DNA of 64,000 nucleotides, from the NCBI GenBank assembly GCA_038150305.1, contig JAYOTG010000009.1, positions 11,308-75,307 on the forward strand, written 5' to 3'. This document shows positions 50,386 through 59,574 of this stretch, in pieces. The translations under genes were made by a program, and so were the position numbers. Every line of letters starts with the position of its first letter. Positions within the stretch are counted from its first letter, which is position 1. The DNA is from MGIIa-L3 sp038150305. Its GTDB lineage: Archaea > Thermoplasmatota > Poseidoniia > Poseidoniales > Poseidoniaceae. The notes under the pieces were generated by a model. That model was given only the letters and a program-made list of their open reading frames with translations. It was not told the DNA's origin and did not search any database.

Positions 50386-52611
50386 TCAGCGTCGCCGTAA
50401 ACGCCACGCGCCCACGGCCAACAAACCAAGCATCAACACGACGCTCATGTCGAAGGCCAAGGTCGGCACCAGAACAAGTTCCGTGGATTGCCCCCCTTGT
50501 CCTTGACCGCCACACCCTGCCGGAGGCGGCCCGATGCCAGGGCCCCAGGTCTCACCATGGCCAGCACATGGATCGTCGCCGTTGCCGTTGCCCCCGCCAC
50601 CCAGCAAGGCTTCGTCAACCACGCCTCGGTAGCAGATGAGGAAGTATGGGAAGCCCATATCACCCTCACCGTTCACCATGGTGGAGTGGTAATGGTAGAT
50701 GCCGTTTGGGAAGTCCGGTGTCGGCCCAAAGTGACCGTTGCAGACGTCCAAGTCACCCAATCCTTCGACATACTCGTAATCGTCGATGCCGTTGTAACCG
50801 GTCTCGCCTGGCTTAAGGCGATAGGAGGAGGTCATTTCCGCCACGGTGCCGTTTCCAACGTCGCCGAATGCGCCGTAGATCGGATAACCGTCGAATGCAA
50901 TGCCGATGACGTCCGACGAGGTGTTCGAGGTGTCGTTCCCCGGCCACTCGTAATCCAACCACGTTTCATTTTCCTCCGGATGCCAATGCATGCAATTTCC
51001 GTCTGCGTGGTAATGGTACGTCCCTCCAGGGCCGCTGTGGGCGTGGCAGAGACCCAACCAGATTTCTTGCCGGTCTTCTTCGTAGACGCCATGGTGATGC
51101 GCGACCGCATCTCCACCAGGGCCGTCCTCAGGTCCGTAAATGGGGACGCCATTCAGCGCAAACGCCACTTCGCCACGGTCTGGCGCACACGCGAACGCCC
51201 CGTTCGCCTCTGGACAGTTGGTGGCATCATGGCCACCTGTCGTGTCGTTCACCGGTGTTCTTGGAATCAGGATGGTGTAGTCCTGTGCGGTGGCACAACA
51301 ACCGGGACCTGATTCCAGGTCGTGGTTGGGCAGCCCGTTCATCGACAAGCTCACGTTGTCGCCGACAACGGTGACGGTCACTTCACAGACGTGGCCGTCA
51401 TTTTCTGTGGTGTTGAGGTCGTCAATCCCCGTACCAGAACCGTGCTGGCAGAGGAAGACGTCCATCCAAAATTCAGCGAGGTCGCTTGCGTCATATTGTT
51501 GACGGATTTCATCATCACAGCCGTCTGGAATCCCGTCTTCGTCCTCATCCACGGCGTCATCATGACCTTCGCACATGTCGAGATCATCGGAAACGCCGTC
51601 TCCGTCCGTGTCAGCGTGAATGTCATCATCGCAGCCGTCTGGAATCCTGTCTTCGTCTTCGTCAACGCCGTCATCATGGCCTTCGCACGTATCGAGATCG
51701 TCTGGAACGCCGTCACCGTCCGTGTCTGGGCGGGTCGCGTCGTGGACGATTCTGGTGGTTTCACCGTCCAGCAGGTCCAGACCTGACCACGGACCAACAT
51801 AGACCGTCCCGTCGACGGTGATGGTGACGTTTTGTGCGTCAAGGAAGAGAGGGTCGAGCGTGGTGGAGTCAGGATACGAAATGTTCCAGACGGCAAAGAA
51901 GAGTACAGCCGTTGGCGTGAAGGATTCGTACCCTTCCACGTGCAATTTGCCGCTGGTGTCGTGGGTGTGGAGCAGGTGCATCGCACCCGGGCATGCCGTG
52001 GTGTCGATGCCGAGGTCGGATGGAATGGGAACCGCTGTGTTGTTGACGGTCAATTCCATGAACGGGTGTGTGTGCATGGCAAGGTTGGCATGGCTGTCCA
52101 AACATTGTTCCGAGCGAGGTGTTGGATCAGCCTCGTCTTCATCGCTGTCATCGCTTGTTGTTCGTGTCAGAACGAGCGGTTCAGACGTGGTGTTTGCACC
52201 GACATCTGTTGCAACGATATGCAGGCTTTCCCAAGGTGTGCCGTCGGTCAAGTTGGGGCTGACCTCCACGCGCCACGCACCACCATCCTCGATGTCCGTA
52301 CTTTCGAGCACGGCCACGCTCTCCGAAGCATCTTCCGCCATTGCGGTGACCGTAACTCGAACCAAGTCTGGGTAGGCGTGGGCGACGCCGCCAAGCACAC
52401 TCCAGGACCCGTTCTCTTGCTCCTCAAGCAATGCGACCACGATTGGTGCTCCGTGGTCATGGCTGCTGTGGTCATGGGCCTCGTCGTTTACGTCGTCAAC
52501 AGGTTCATGCACCTCGTTTTCATCGGTGTTCATGGTGATGATACCAAGGCTTGCGACGAGCAGTGCAATAAGAATGGCCGCCGTGATTTTTGGTCGAGGA
52601 TCGGAGGGCAT
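50386..52611 (-). CDS. Secreted/surface protein with calcium repeats and two YHYH motifs, C-terminal anchor
   Basis: A 741-residue protein with an N-terminal hydrophobic signal/anchor (ILIALLVASLGIITM), a histidine-rich stretch (DEAHDHSSHDHGAP), an Ig-like beta region, two tandem 38-residue calcium-binding repeats (DTDGDGVPDDLDTCEGHDDG type), and a YHYH domain in the second half with GTYHYHADGNC and GIYHYHSTMV, many NxS/T sequons and paired cysteines. The C-terminus is PTLAFDMSVVLMLGLLAVG followed by a run of arginines, a membrane helix with basic end as in sortase-type sorting signals. Family function of YHYH proteins is not known to me; a copper- or metal-related role has not been shown here. 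Confidence 0.82.
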   Translation of the reverse strand: MPSDPRPKITAAILIALLVASLGIITMNTDENEVHEPVDDVNDEAHDHSSHDHGAPIVVALLEEQENGSWSVLGGVAHAYPDLVRVTVTAMAEDASESVAVLESTDIEDGGAWRVEVSPNLTDGTPWESLHIVATDVGANTTSEPLVLTRTTSDDSDEDEADPTPRSEQCLDSHANLAMHTHPFMELTVNNTAVPIPSDLGIDTTACPGAMHLLHTHDTSGKLHVEGYESFTPTAVLFFAVWNISYPDSTTLDPLFLDAQNVTITVDGTVYVGPWSGLDLLDGETTRIVHDATRPDTDGDGVPDDLDTCEGHDDGVDEDEDRIPDGCDDDIHADTDGDGVSDDLDMCEGHDDAVDEDEDGIPDGCDDEIRQQYDASDLAEFWMDVFLCQHGSGTGIDDLNTTENDGHVCEVTVTVVGDNVSLSMNGLPNHDLESGPGCCATAQDYTILIPRTPVNDTTGGHDATNCPEANGAFACAPDRGEVAFALNGVPIYGPEDGPGGDAVAHHHGVYEEDRQEIWLGLCHAHSGPGGTYHYHADGNCMHWHPEENETWLDYEWPGNDTSNTSSDVIGIAFDGYPIYGAFGDVGNGTVAEMTSSYRLKPGETGYNGIDDYEYVEGLGDLDVCNGHFGPTPDFPNGIYHYHSTMVNGEGDMGFPYFLICYRGVVDEALLGGGGNGNGDDPCAGHGETWGPGIGPPPAGCGGQGQGGQSTELVLVPTLAFDMSVVLMLGLLAVGAWRLRRR
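51499..51726 (-). repeat. Tandem 114-bp repeat (two copies) encoding calcium-binding units
   Basis: Within the YHYH protein, bases 51613-51726 and 51499-51612 are two near-identical head-to-tail units, each of 38 codons starting DTDGDGV. They differ by a few codons (VPDDLDTC versus VSDDLDMC, and GVDEDEDR versus AVDEDEDG). In-frame, so a recent duplication of a thrombospondin-type-3-like calcium repeat rather than a mobile element. Confidence 0.8.
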
Positions 52612-52638
52612 ATGTGCTTCGATGCATTGAGTTCATCT

Positions 52639-52647
52639 AAATTTAAT
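52639..52647 (-). promoter_or_regulatory. TATA-like element of the YHYH surface-protein gene
   Basis: In the AT-rich gap 52612-52741, the only such gap in this part, the minus-strand sequence ATTAAATTT is about 28-36 bases before the ATG at 52611, suitable as a TATA box for a nearly leaderless transcript. No strong ribosome site is seen. Confidence 0.45.
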
Positions 52648-52722
52648 CGGATGTGGTGTACGTTCAAGGCTTCAGTCTTTACAGCATTCACTGAACCACG
52701 TTCACTGGATGCAGACGGGCAT

Positions 52723-52740
52723 CAGCATCCTGGGATGCTG
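52723..52740 (-). terminator. Short hairpin immediately after proS
   Basis: CAGCATCC - TG - GGATGCTG is a perfect 8-base-pair inverted repeat starting 1 base after the proS stop codon. No T-run follows on the minus strand, so it may stabilise or end the proS mRNA rather than act as a standard archaeal terminator. Confidence 0.3.
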
Positions 52741-52741
52741 C

Positions 52742-54259
52742 TCAGTACGATCGAGACATCAGGACGCGGCGCGTCGTTGGCTCACCCGTGGCATGGCACG
52801 GGCGCGGTTCGGGGTACGGCTCCGTGGCATCGCCAAGGAAGCCCATGCCCGTGGCGCGTTCAAGTCGCTCAGCATCGGCGTCGCTGCCGTCGAAGGCCAA
52901 CTCGTAGATGCGTCCTTCCTCAACAGGCGATTCAAGACCGGATTCACCCCACGCAGGGAGGGGCTTCACGACGTCGTCCACGTGGGCGTGAGCGCGCGTT
53001 CGCAGTTCTTGAGCGATCTCGTCTAGGGTGGTTCGGACGCCGCTTTCCAGTTCGTCCATTGAGATCGGTGCTTTGCCGCCCGTGCGTCGTGCAGCGAAGA
53101 CGCTGCCTTGTTCCACATCGCGTGGCCCAACCTCAAGCCGGAGCGGGACGCCCTTGATCTCCCAATCGTAGTACTTCTGACCGGGGTGGAGGTCACGGTC
53201 GTCAACCTTGACGCGGAATCCGGCGTTTCGCAAGCGGTCGGCCACCTCGTGAGCCACCGCCACCGTGTCCACGGTGGCGTTCTTGCGCACCAAGGGGCAG
53301 ATGACCACCTGAATCGGTGCGATCGCGGGTGGCATGATCAACCCAGAATCGTCGCCGTGCATACCGACCACGGCGCCCAGAAGCCGCTCGGACATACCGT
53401 AGGTGGTCTGGTGCACGTGGGCTTGTGTGGCGTCTTTCGTCTCGTACGTGATGTCGAAGGCTTTGGCCCACTGGTCACGGTAGTGATGGCACGAAGCAAC
53501 TTGGAGCGTTCGGCCGTTGGGCATGATGGCGTCGATGCCAATGGTGTACCACGCGCCAGGGAAGGTGTCCCACACCGGGCGCTTTGCTTTGAGGACCGGC
53601 AGGCAGAGGTGATGCATGAGCCGATCGACGATGTCCAAATCTTGCTCGATTTGCCGCGAGGCGTCGTCCTCGTCAATGTGGGCCGTGTGCGCTTCGAAGA
53701 AGTGGATTTCGCGCACCCGAATGAAGGAGCGTGTTTGCTTGGTCTCGTAGCGGAATGTGTTGACCATCTGATAGACCTTCAACGGCAGGTCAGCGTGCGA
53801 GCGGATCCACAAGGGGAACATGGTGTACATGGCCGTTTCAGAGGTCGGGCGCAGGAACATGGGCACGTCGAGTTCGTTTTCTCCGGCGTGCTTGACCCAG
53901 TAGACCTCTTTCTTGAATCCGGCTTCCTCTTCCTCATCCCGCAGTTCATCAGGGTCCACGCCTTCTTCGCGAGCACGCTTCAGGCGCGCCACGAGCGCGT
54001 TTTCCTTTTCGAGCAGGACTTCTGGAATCAAGAGCGGGAAGTTCACCTCGTCGTGGTCCGTGCGCTCCATTTCTGTGTGGGTCAGCTGGTCGATGAGACG
54101 CATGGTCTTCCAGCCGTACGGGCGCCAGACGTCCATGCCCTTGATTGGGTAGCGCTTGTCGACCAACTCGGCCGCTTCGACGATGAAGGGGTACCATTCC
54201 GTGAAGGCCTCAGCTTTGGAAGGAATCCCTCGATTGGCCTTGGCGACCTTCTTGCCCAT
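52742..54259 (-). CDS. proS: Prolyl-tRNA synthetase
   Basis: Class II enzyme that charges tRNA-Pro, archaeal/eukaryotic type without the bacterial editing insertion. The 505-residue protein begins with FTEWYPFIVEAAELVDKRYP, has motif 1 around MDVWRPYGWKTMRLIDQL, motif 2 TFRYETKQTRSFIRVREIHF, TSETAMYTMFPLWIRSH, the anticodon-binding domain with PPAIAPIQVVICPLV and the C-terminal zinc-type region ending LMSRSY. Shares no operon with the downstream surface-protein gene (130-base gap). Confidence 0.96.
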   Translation of the reverse strand: MGKKVAKANRGIPSKAEAFTEWYPFIVEAAELVDKRYPIKGMDVWRPYGWKTMRLIDQLTHTEMERTDHDEVNFPLLIPEVLLEKENALVARLKRAREEGVDPDELRDEEEEAGFKKEVYWVKHAGENELDVPMFLRPTSETAMYTMFPLWIRSHADLPLKVYQMVNTFRYETKQTRSFIRVREIHFFEAHTAHIDEDDASRQIEQDLDIVDRLMHHLCLPVLKAKRPVWDTFPGAWYTIGIDAIMPNGRTLQVASCHHYRDQWAKAFDITYETKDATQAHVHQTTYGMSERLLGAVVGMHGDDSGLIMPPAIAPIQVVICPLVRKNATVDTVAVAHEVADRLRNAGFRVKVDDRDLHPGQKYYDWEIKGVPLRLEVGPRDVEQGSVFAARRTGGKAPISMDELESGVRTTLDEIAQELRTRAHAHVDDVVKPLPAWGESGLESPVEEGRIYELAFDGSDADAERLERATGMGFLGDATEPYPEPRPCHATGEPTTRRVLMSRSY

Positions 54260-54298
54260 GTTGCATGGCCAGCGGTGGCAGACATCAAGATGACGGCT

Positions 54299-54868
54299 TC
54301 AGCGCTTCCGGAATCCGAAGAGCATGAGCAAAGCACTCGCGCCGGTCGCCACCATGTCAGGAATGCCCCAGACACCAACGGGCCCCCATGCGATGTGTTC
54401 AGCGGTGCGGTAGGCGTCAAACCAGTTGAGTTTGAGGGATTGCCCACACGTGACGTGGACCGATGGATCGCAGGTTGGAATGAATGCTCCCAGTCCGAGG
54501 AAGACGTTCACAAGGGCAGCAGCCACTCCGAGCGTTCCGATGAGGATCAAACCCTTTCGAGGGCGCTTGACTGCAACGGGTGTCTCCAACGGCGGGATGA
54601 CGGCTGCAGGTGGCGCATCCAAGGAAGGCAGGGGCGCGCCACCACCGGGAATGATTTCGACCAACATCTCGGGTTGGGCGGGTGTTGGTGCTCCAGGTTC
54701 TTGCCCCATGGCGGCGGCGTCGCGAGGCTTGACGGGGCGGACGGCAGGGTCGACCTTGACGCCGAACACGCGGTCGGCGATGCTGGCCATGACGCGGTCG
54801 CCCGCCAACTCACCGGCGTCAATCTCGCCGTCGAGCAGACGGCGGAGTTGGTCGTCCGGCAGGGTCAT
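54299..54868 (-). CDS. Membrane protein with disordered N-terminal part
   Basis: A 189-residue protein. The N-terminal 90 residues begin with TLPDDQLRRLLDGEIDAGEL and continue as a proline/alanine-rich, probably unstructured segment. Two hydrophobic segments follow: LILIGTLGVAAALVNVFLGL and MVATGASALLMLFGF, separated by an exposed loop with two cysteines (FIPTCDPSVHVTCGQ), perhaps disulfide bonded. ATG at 54868 preferred; a longer frame overlaps the transaldolase. No family recognised. Confidence 0.66.
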   Translation of the reverse strand: MTLPDDQLRRLLDGEIDAGELAGDRVMASIADRVFGVKVDPAVRPVKPRDAAAMGQEPGAPTPAQPEMLVEIIPGGGAPLPSLDAPPAAVIPPLETPVAVKRPRKGLILIGTLGVAAALVNVFLGLGAFIPTCDPSVHVTCGQSLKLNWFDAYRTAEHIAWGPVGVWGIPDMVATGASALLMLFGFRKR

Positions 54869-54921
54869 GCGGTCACCGGTCCGGCGTCGAATGCCTCCTT
54901 GATGAAGGCTCCCACGTTCAA

Positions 54922-55581
54922 TCACGCGTTGCCTTTGGCTTCGACTTCAGCCCAGTCGCGCATGAAGCCTTCCAATCCACGGTCCGTGAGGGGGTGGCTC
55001 ATCAGTTGACGGAAGGTCTTGGCCGGCATGGTGGCCGTGTGCGCGCCCAGCTGGATGCATTGCAGCACGTGCGTGGGGTGACGCACGGAGGCAGCGAGGA
55101 CCTTGGTGTCCAGGTCGTAGTTCGCCCAGGTGTTCATGATCTCAGCGATGAGTTCCATCCCGTCGTGGCCCGTGTCATCGATTCGACCAATGAAAGGAGA
55201 CACATAGGTCGCGCCTGCCTTTGCGGCCATCAGCGCTTGTGATGCCGAGAAGATGAGCGTCACATTGGTCTTGATGCCGTCCTCGGTCAGGATTTTGGTG
55301 GCCGCCAGACCTTCCGGCGTGCACGGAATTTTGATGATGACGTTCTCGGGGAGTTCCGCCTTCAGCGCCCTGCCTTGCTCGACCATTCCGGCGGTGTCCA
55401 TCGCGGTGACTTCCGCTGAAATCGGTCCGGAGCAAATGCCCGCGATTTCGCGGACGACCTCTCGGAAGTCCCGACCGCTCTTCTTGATGAGCGAAGGGTT
55501 GGTGGTCACGCCGTCAAGGATGCCCCATGCGGCAATCTCTCGAATCTCGTCAACGTCGGCCGTGTCCAGAAAGAACTCCAT
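54922..55581 (-). CDS. tal: Transaldolase (TalC/Fsa-type)
   Basis: A 219-residue short transaldolase or fructose-6-phosphate aldolase. Schiff-base lysine in NVIIKIPCTPEGLAATKIL at about residue 85, N-terminal MEFFLDTADVDEIREIA, GVTTNPSLIKKSG and SVRHPTHVLQCIQLGAHTAT near the end identify the class. Transfers dihydroxyacetone units in the non-oxidative pentose phosphate pathway. Coding strand shared with, and 42 bases downstream of, the two-subunit transketolase, so these genes make ribose or erythrose phosphate without the oxidative branch. Confidence 0.95.
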   Translation of the reverse strand: MEFFLDTADVDEIREIAAWGILDGVTTNPSLIKKSGRDFREVVREIAGICSGPISAEVTAMDTAGMVEQGRALKAELPENVIIKIPCTPEGLAATKILTEDGIKTNVTLIFSASQALMAAKAGATYVSPFIGRIDDTGHDGMELIAEIMNTWANYDLDTKVLAASVRHPTHVLQCIQLGAHTATMPAKTFRQLMSHPLTDRGLEGFMRDWAEVEAKGNA

Positions 55582-55623
55582 GCGCGTAAGGCGCTGAGGA
55601 CGTTCCTTGAATCTTGGGGGGTC

Positions 55624-56550
55624 TCACTTTCGGCCAATGGCGCGGTGAGCTGCCGCAGCAACGTCAGGTGCGGTCAGGCCCATCATCTCCAACATCTCCT
55701 CGGCCTGAGCCGATTCACCGAAGCGGTCCTGAACACCAACCCGCTCGAGAGGAACCGGTCGCGTTGAGATGAGGTGCTCTGCCACCGCACCGCCGAGGCC
55801 GCCGATGATCGAATGATCCTCAGCGGTCACCATGCATCCGGTGCTCGCTGCGAGACGGTCGAGGAGATCGGTGTCCAGCGGCTTCAGCGTGTGCATGTCC
55901 ACCACGGTCGCTTCGATCCCGTCCGCGCGAAGAAGTTCGGCTGCCTCGAGGGATCGCGAGACCATCACGCCGCAGGCCACGATGGTGACGTCCGTCCCGT
56001 CGCCGTGAACGATGCCACGGCCGATCTGGACCTCGGCCTCTCGGCCGTCGTACAGCACAGGCGTCTTGTTGCGCGCCGTGCGGGTGTAGGACGGCTTCCC
56101 GTGTTCGACCAGTTGCTTGGTCAGGAGTTTTGTCGACACGTCGTCCGCGGGATGCATGACGGTCACGTTGGGCAGCGTTCGGTAGATGGCCAGGTCTTCA
56201 ATGGATTGAGCAGACGAACCGTCCGTTCCCGTGTGGGTTCCACCGTGCGAACCGCAGAGGTGCACCGCAAGGTTTGGTCGAGCCACGCCGTTTCGCATCT
56301 GTTCAAAGGCGCGCTCCGTGAAGATGGCAAAGGTGCTGGCGAAGGGCACGAACCCAGACGACGCCATTCCTGCTGCGGTCAGCAGCATGTTTTGCTCGCC
56401 AATCCCACAGGAGATGGTTCGCTTGGGGTGGGCCTTGCGGAAGAGTTGAGATTTGGTGGACTTGCCCAAGTCGGCTTCGAGGACGACCACCTTGTCGTTG
56501 CCTGCAAGCTCCATCAGAGCGGCACCGTAGCCGTCCCGCGTCGCGGCCAT
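55624..56550 (-). CDS. Transketolase, C-terminal subunit
   Basis: The pyrimidine-binding plus C-terminal half of transketolase as a separate chain, as in archaea. The 308-residue protein shows GYGAALMELAGNDKVVVLEA, GIGEQNMLLTAAGMASSGF (with the catalytic glutamate that activates thiamine diphosphate), SHGGTHTGTDGSSAQSIEDL and TAEDHSIIGGLGGAVAEHL. Start ATG 56550 overlaps the reading frame opened by TTG 56559; the N-terminal subunit's stop lies at 56556, so translation is coupled. Confidence 0.94.
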   Translation of the reverse strand: MAATRDGYGAALMELAGNDKVVVLEADLGKSTKSQLFRKAHPKRTISCGIGEQNMLLTAAGMASSGFVPFASTFAIFTERAFEQMRNGVARPNLAVHLCGSHGGTHTGTDGSSAQSIEDLAIYRTLPNVTVMHPADDVSTKLLTKQLVEHGKPSYTRTARNKTPVLYDGREAEVQIGRGIVHGDGTDVTIVACGVMVSRSLEAAELLRADGIEATVVDMHTLKPLDTDLLDRLAASTGCMVTAEDHSIIGGLGGAVAEHLISTRPVPLERVGVQDRFGESAQAEEMLEMMGLTAPDVAAAAHRAIGRK

Positions 56551-56555
56551 TCGCG

Positions 56556-57383
56556 TCAAGCGGTCACCTCCCCGAGTTCAACCATGGCTTGAGCAAATTG
56601 CTCGTCGTTCGGGGCCGCACCATGGAAGGACGGGTTGTCCTCCATGTAGGAAACGCCCTTGCCCTTGACGGTGTGCGCGAGGAGCACGGCTGGGCCTTTG
56701 TCGTACGATGCAACCGCCATCAAGGCACCAACGACGGCGCTCATGTCGTGCCCGTCCACGATGAAGACCTCCCAACCGAAGGAAGCCCACATCGCTTCGA
56801 GGTCGTGCACCTCCATTTGCTCGACGCAGAAGTCGTCGTTCTGAATGCGGTTCACGTCCACGATCGCCTTGAGGTTGCCAACGTTGTGGTGCTTTGCCGC
56901 CATTGCGGCTTCCCAGACGCTGCCTTCCTGCACTTCACCATCACCGAGCATCACCCATGCCTGACGGTTGGAGCCGTCCAAGCGAGCGGCCAGTGCGCAA
57001 CCAAGGCCAAATGAGAGTCCCATGCCGAGGGAACCTGCAGAAAAGTCGACGCCAGGGCACCACTTCATGTCCACGTGACCTTGGCAGACGCCGCCTTTGA
57101 CGCGGTAGGTCTCAAGATCGGCGTGCGAAATGAAACCGTGCTCGGCCAAGATGGCGTACATTCCCGGGGACGCATGGCCTTTGGAGAGGATGAAACGATC
57201 TCGGTCTGACCAATCAGGGTCATCGGGTCGCACGTTGAGGATGCCACCGTAGAGGGCGACGAGCAGGTCAATTTCTGAGAGGGACCCACCGGGGTGGCCC
57301 GCTTGAGCGCGGTGCACCATCTTCACGATTTCGACGCGGCAGCGACGGGCTTGCTCTTCGAGATGTTCAATGTCCGCGGCCAT
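56556..57383 (-). CDS. Transketolase, N-terminal subunit
   Basis: Thiamine diphosphate-binding half of transketolase. The 275-residue protein has AQAGHPGGSLSEIDLLVALY, FILSKGHASPGMYAILAEHG, GSLGMGLSFGLGCAL and the thiamine motif MLGDGEVQEGSVWEAAM ending with the NRIQNDD segment, then AHTVKGKGVSYMEDN. First gene of a sugar-phosphate operon with the C-terminal half and transaldolase. ATG at 57383 is favoured over an upstream TTG. Confidence 0.95.
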   Translation of the reverse strand: MAADIEHLEEQARRCRVEIVKMVHRAQAGHPGGSLSEIDLLVALYGGILNVRPDDPDWSDRDRFILSKGHASPGMYAILAEHGFISHADLETYRVKGGVCQGHVDMKWCPGVDFSAGSLGMGLSFGLGCALAARLDGSNRQAWVMLGDGEVQEGSVWEAAMAAKHHNVGNLKAIVDVNRIQNDDFCVEQMEVHDLEAMWASFGWEVFIVDGHDMSAVVGALMAVASYDKGPAVLLAHTVKGKGVSYMEDNPSFHGAAPNDEQFAQAMVELGEVTA

Positions 57384-57430
57384 GAAGGTCAATGCTCTGA
57401 AGTGGGCCTTTCATCCTTTCACATTCGACC

Positions 57431-59485
57431 TCAGGGCTCTGCTGCCTGCAGTGCCTTTGGAATCAAGCGTCCAACGGCCCGCCGTGCGGCGTTCGTCATG
57501 ACACCAATCACCATCACTGGCGTGATGCCTTTGGGCATGGTTTGCGCCACCAAGGCCACGAACACCGCAACGAACCAGAAGAAGAACAGGAGCGAGGGGA
57601 GGTCGCTTAGGGCCGTGATGCCAAACATGGCCGACAAATCCACATCGAGGACGATGAGCACGGCCAGAAGCACCCCGAGGAGCGATTCCCCAGCGATGTA
57701 ACCCGCGCCAATCAAAACACCCCGTGCTTGCATCGCGTCCACGGTTTTTGTCGCTTCTTTGGACGGTGCTTCCGAAATTTCTCCGTCGATGCGCTTGACG
57801 ATGACCGCTCCCATCGTGGCCGCAATGATGCCGCCGAGCATGATGGGTACGGACAGCTTCAACGGGAGGTAGAGCCCGATGGCCACGGACATCACGGGCA
57901 TCTTGAGTCGAATCAGAGCGATCGCGAACAACACACCGAGCATGACCATCTGGATGTTGATCGATCCACCGAAGGCGCCTTCGGCGATGGCGCCTATGAG
58001 TTCTGCCTGTGGTGCGAACAAGGCCCTTGAGCAGGTGGGGTCACTGGGCAAGGGATTGTCGAGGCAGGCCGTGGCGGAAATTCGGAAGGCGTTATGGAGG
58101 AGGCTCAGCACAGGGCCAATGACAAGCGCACCGACGGTCACGCCAACCACTTCGGCCGTTTGCTGGCGCCAAGGTGTTGCTCCAACCATGTTTCCTGTCT
58201 TCAGGTCCTGCATGACGTCGCCTGCAATGGCGCTTGAGGACGCGACCACCGCAGCGATGAGCAACGTGGCGAGGATGAGTTCCTCCGTGGCCAGGTTGAG
58301 GATGAGGTCACCCACCACCCAGACGAGCAGGACGGTGAACAGCATGGTGGCGATGGTCATGCCCGACACCGGTGAGTTCGATGAACCAACCACGCCGGCA
58401 ATGTAGCCAGCAACCGCGCTGAAAAAGAAGGCAACGAGGGCGAGGAAGAGTGCTCCGGCGAGCGCGAGCACGAGGGATCCCGTCGTGCTCCAGTAGAACA
58501 GGAAGGTCAGCACCACCAAACCCGCAACCACCATGGCAACATAGCGCAGAGGGATGTCCTGCTCCGTTCGGAGCAGACGTTCTGCTTCTCCATCGGTGGC
58601 CTTGAACGCACCAGACAATCCGTCCATGATGGTCTTCCGCATCGTCCAGAGGGTGTGGACGCCACCGACCACCATGGCACCAACGCCGATGTAACGGATC
58701 TGACTCAGGAAAATCGACGTGAAACCCGCGGCCAAATCGCCTTCTGGCCACCCGTGAACAAAGCCGTAGATTGGCGTGAGGATTCCGAATCCAATGACAC
58801 CCCCGAGGAAAATGAACGACGCGATGCGAAGGCCGACGATGAAACCGACTGAAAAGAGCGCGACGGAGAGGTCAACACCCGCATACAGTCGAGTGCCGAG
58901 GAATTCGACCGCTCCTTCGACGGCGTGGTGCACAGCGGCCATGACTTTGACCACAAAGCCGTACAGGGCGCCAATGCCAAGGGCATACAGGATGGCGACC
59001 ATGCCGTCGCCGCCTTCTTCACCCGCGACCAACACTTCCCTGCACGCCACGCCTTCTGGATACGGCAGGGCTTCTTCGACGATGAACAATCGACGCAAAG
59101 CGATGGTGAACATGGTGCCAAGCCATCCTCCCAACAAGGCAATGGCGAGGGTGATGCCCCAATTGATGTCGGTCCAAAGCCCGACGACGAGGAAGGCTGG
59201 AACGGTGAAAATCACCCCAGCGGCGAGGCTTTCACCCGCGCTGGCCATGGTCTGCACGCTGTTGTTTTCGAGAATGGTGACGTCGTTGAACATCAGGCGG
59301 AGGATGATCATCGACATAACAGCCGCAGGAATGCTGGCTGAGACCGTCATCCCTGCATACAAGCCAAGGTACGCGTTTGCGGCGGTCATCAGAACGCCGA
59401 GCACAATCCCAACACCGAGCACACGCACGGTAAGTTCTGGGACGGTCACGTCAGGAGAGATGAAGGGGTCCTCCGTGGCGCTCAC
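57431..59485 (-). CDS. OPT family oligopeptide (or metal-chelate) transporter
   Basis: A 684-residue polytopic membrane protein with about sixteen hydrophobic segments. Motifs of the OPT family are present: LGLYAGMTVSASIPAAVMSM at the N-terminus, TILENNSVQTMASAGESLAA and ALPYPEGVACREVLVAGEEG, followed by the GVHTLWTMRKTI segment and, near the end, MPVMSVAIGLYLPL. Members import oligopeptides or metal-siderophore complexes using proton or sodium gradient; substrate cannot be told. GTG start diverges from the P-type ATPase gene. Confidence 0.9.
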   Translation of the reverse strand: MSATEDPFISPDVTVPELTVRVLGVGIVLGVLMTAANAYLGLYAGMTVSASIPAAVMSMIILRLMFNDVTILENNSVQTMASAGESLAAGVIFTVPAFLVVGLWTDINWGITLAIALLGGWLGTMFTIALRRLFIVEEALPYPEGVACREVLVAGEEGGDGMVAILYALGIGALYGFVVKVMAAVHHAVEGAVEFLGTRLYAGVDLSVALFSVGFIVGLRIASFIFLGGVIGFGILTPIYGFVHGWPEGDLAAGFTSIFLSQIRYIGVGAMVVGGVHTLWTMRKTIMDGLSGAFKATDGEAERLLRTEQDIPLRYVAMVVAGLVVLTFLFYWSTTGSLVLALAGALFLALVAFFFSAVAGYIAGVVGSSNSPVSGMTIATMLFTVLLVWVVGDLILNLATEELILATLLIAAVVASSSAIAGDVMQDLKTGNMVGATPWRQQTAEVVGVTVGALVIGPVLSLLHNAFRISATACLDNPLPSDPTCSRALFAPQAELIGAIAEGAFGGSINIQMVMLGVLFAIALIRLKMPVMSVAIGLYLPLKLSVPIMLGGIIAATMGAVIVKRIDGEISEAPSKEATKTVDAMQARGVLIGAGYIAGESLLGVLLAVLIVLDVDLSAMFGITALSDLPSLLFFFWFVAVFVALVAQTMPKGITPVMVIGVMTNAARRAVGRLIPKALQAAEP

Positions 59486-59574
59486 GCCACTCCGAACCCG
59501 CCTTTCTTCGTGAAAGCATCGGCGTGGAATCGAACCACCATCTTCATTGGATGGACGTTTCGTGGCTTGTTAAC

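Noticed and set aside
52709..53026. Plus-strand open frame downstream of the YHYH gene promoter region
   Set aside because: Most of it is antisense to proS, and the translation shows no motifs.
53108..55009. 633-codon plus-strand open frame
   Set aside because: Antisense to proS and the following membrane-protein gene; proS has all class II motifs.
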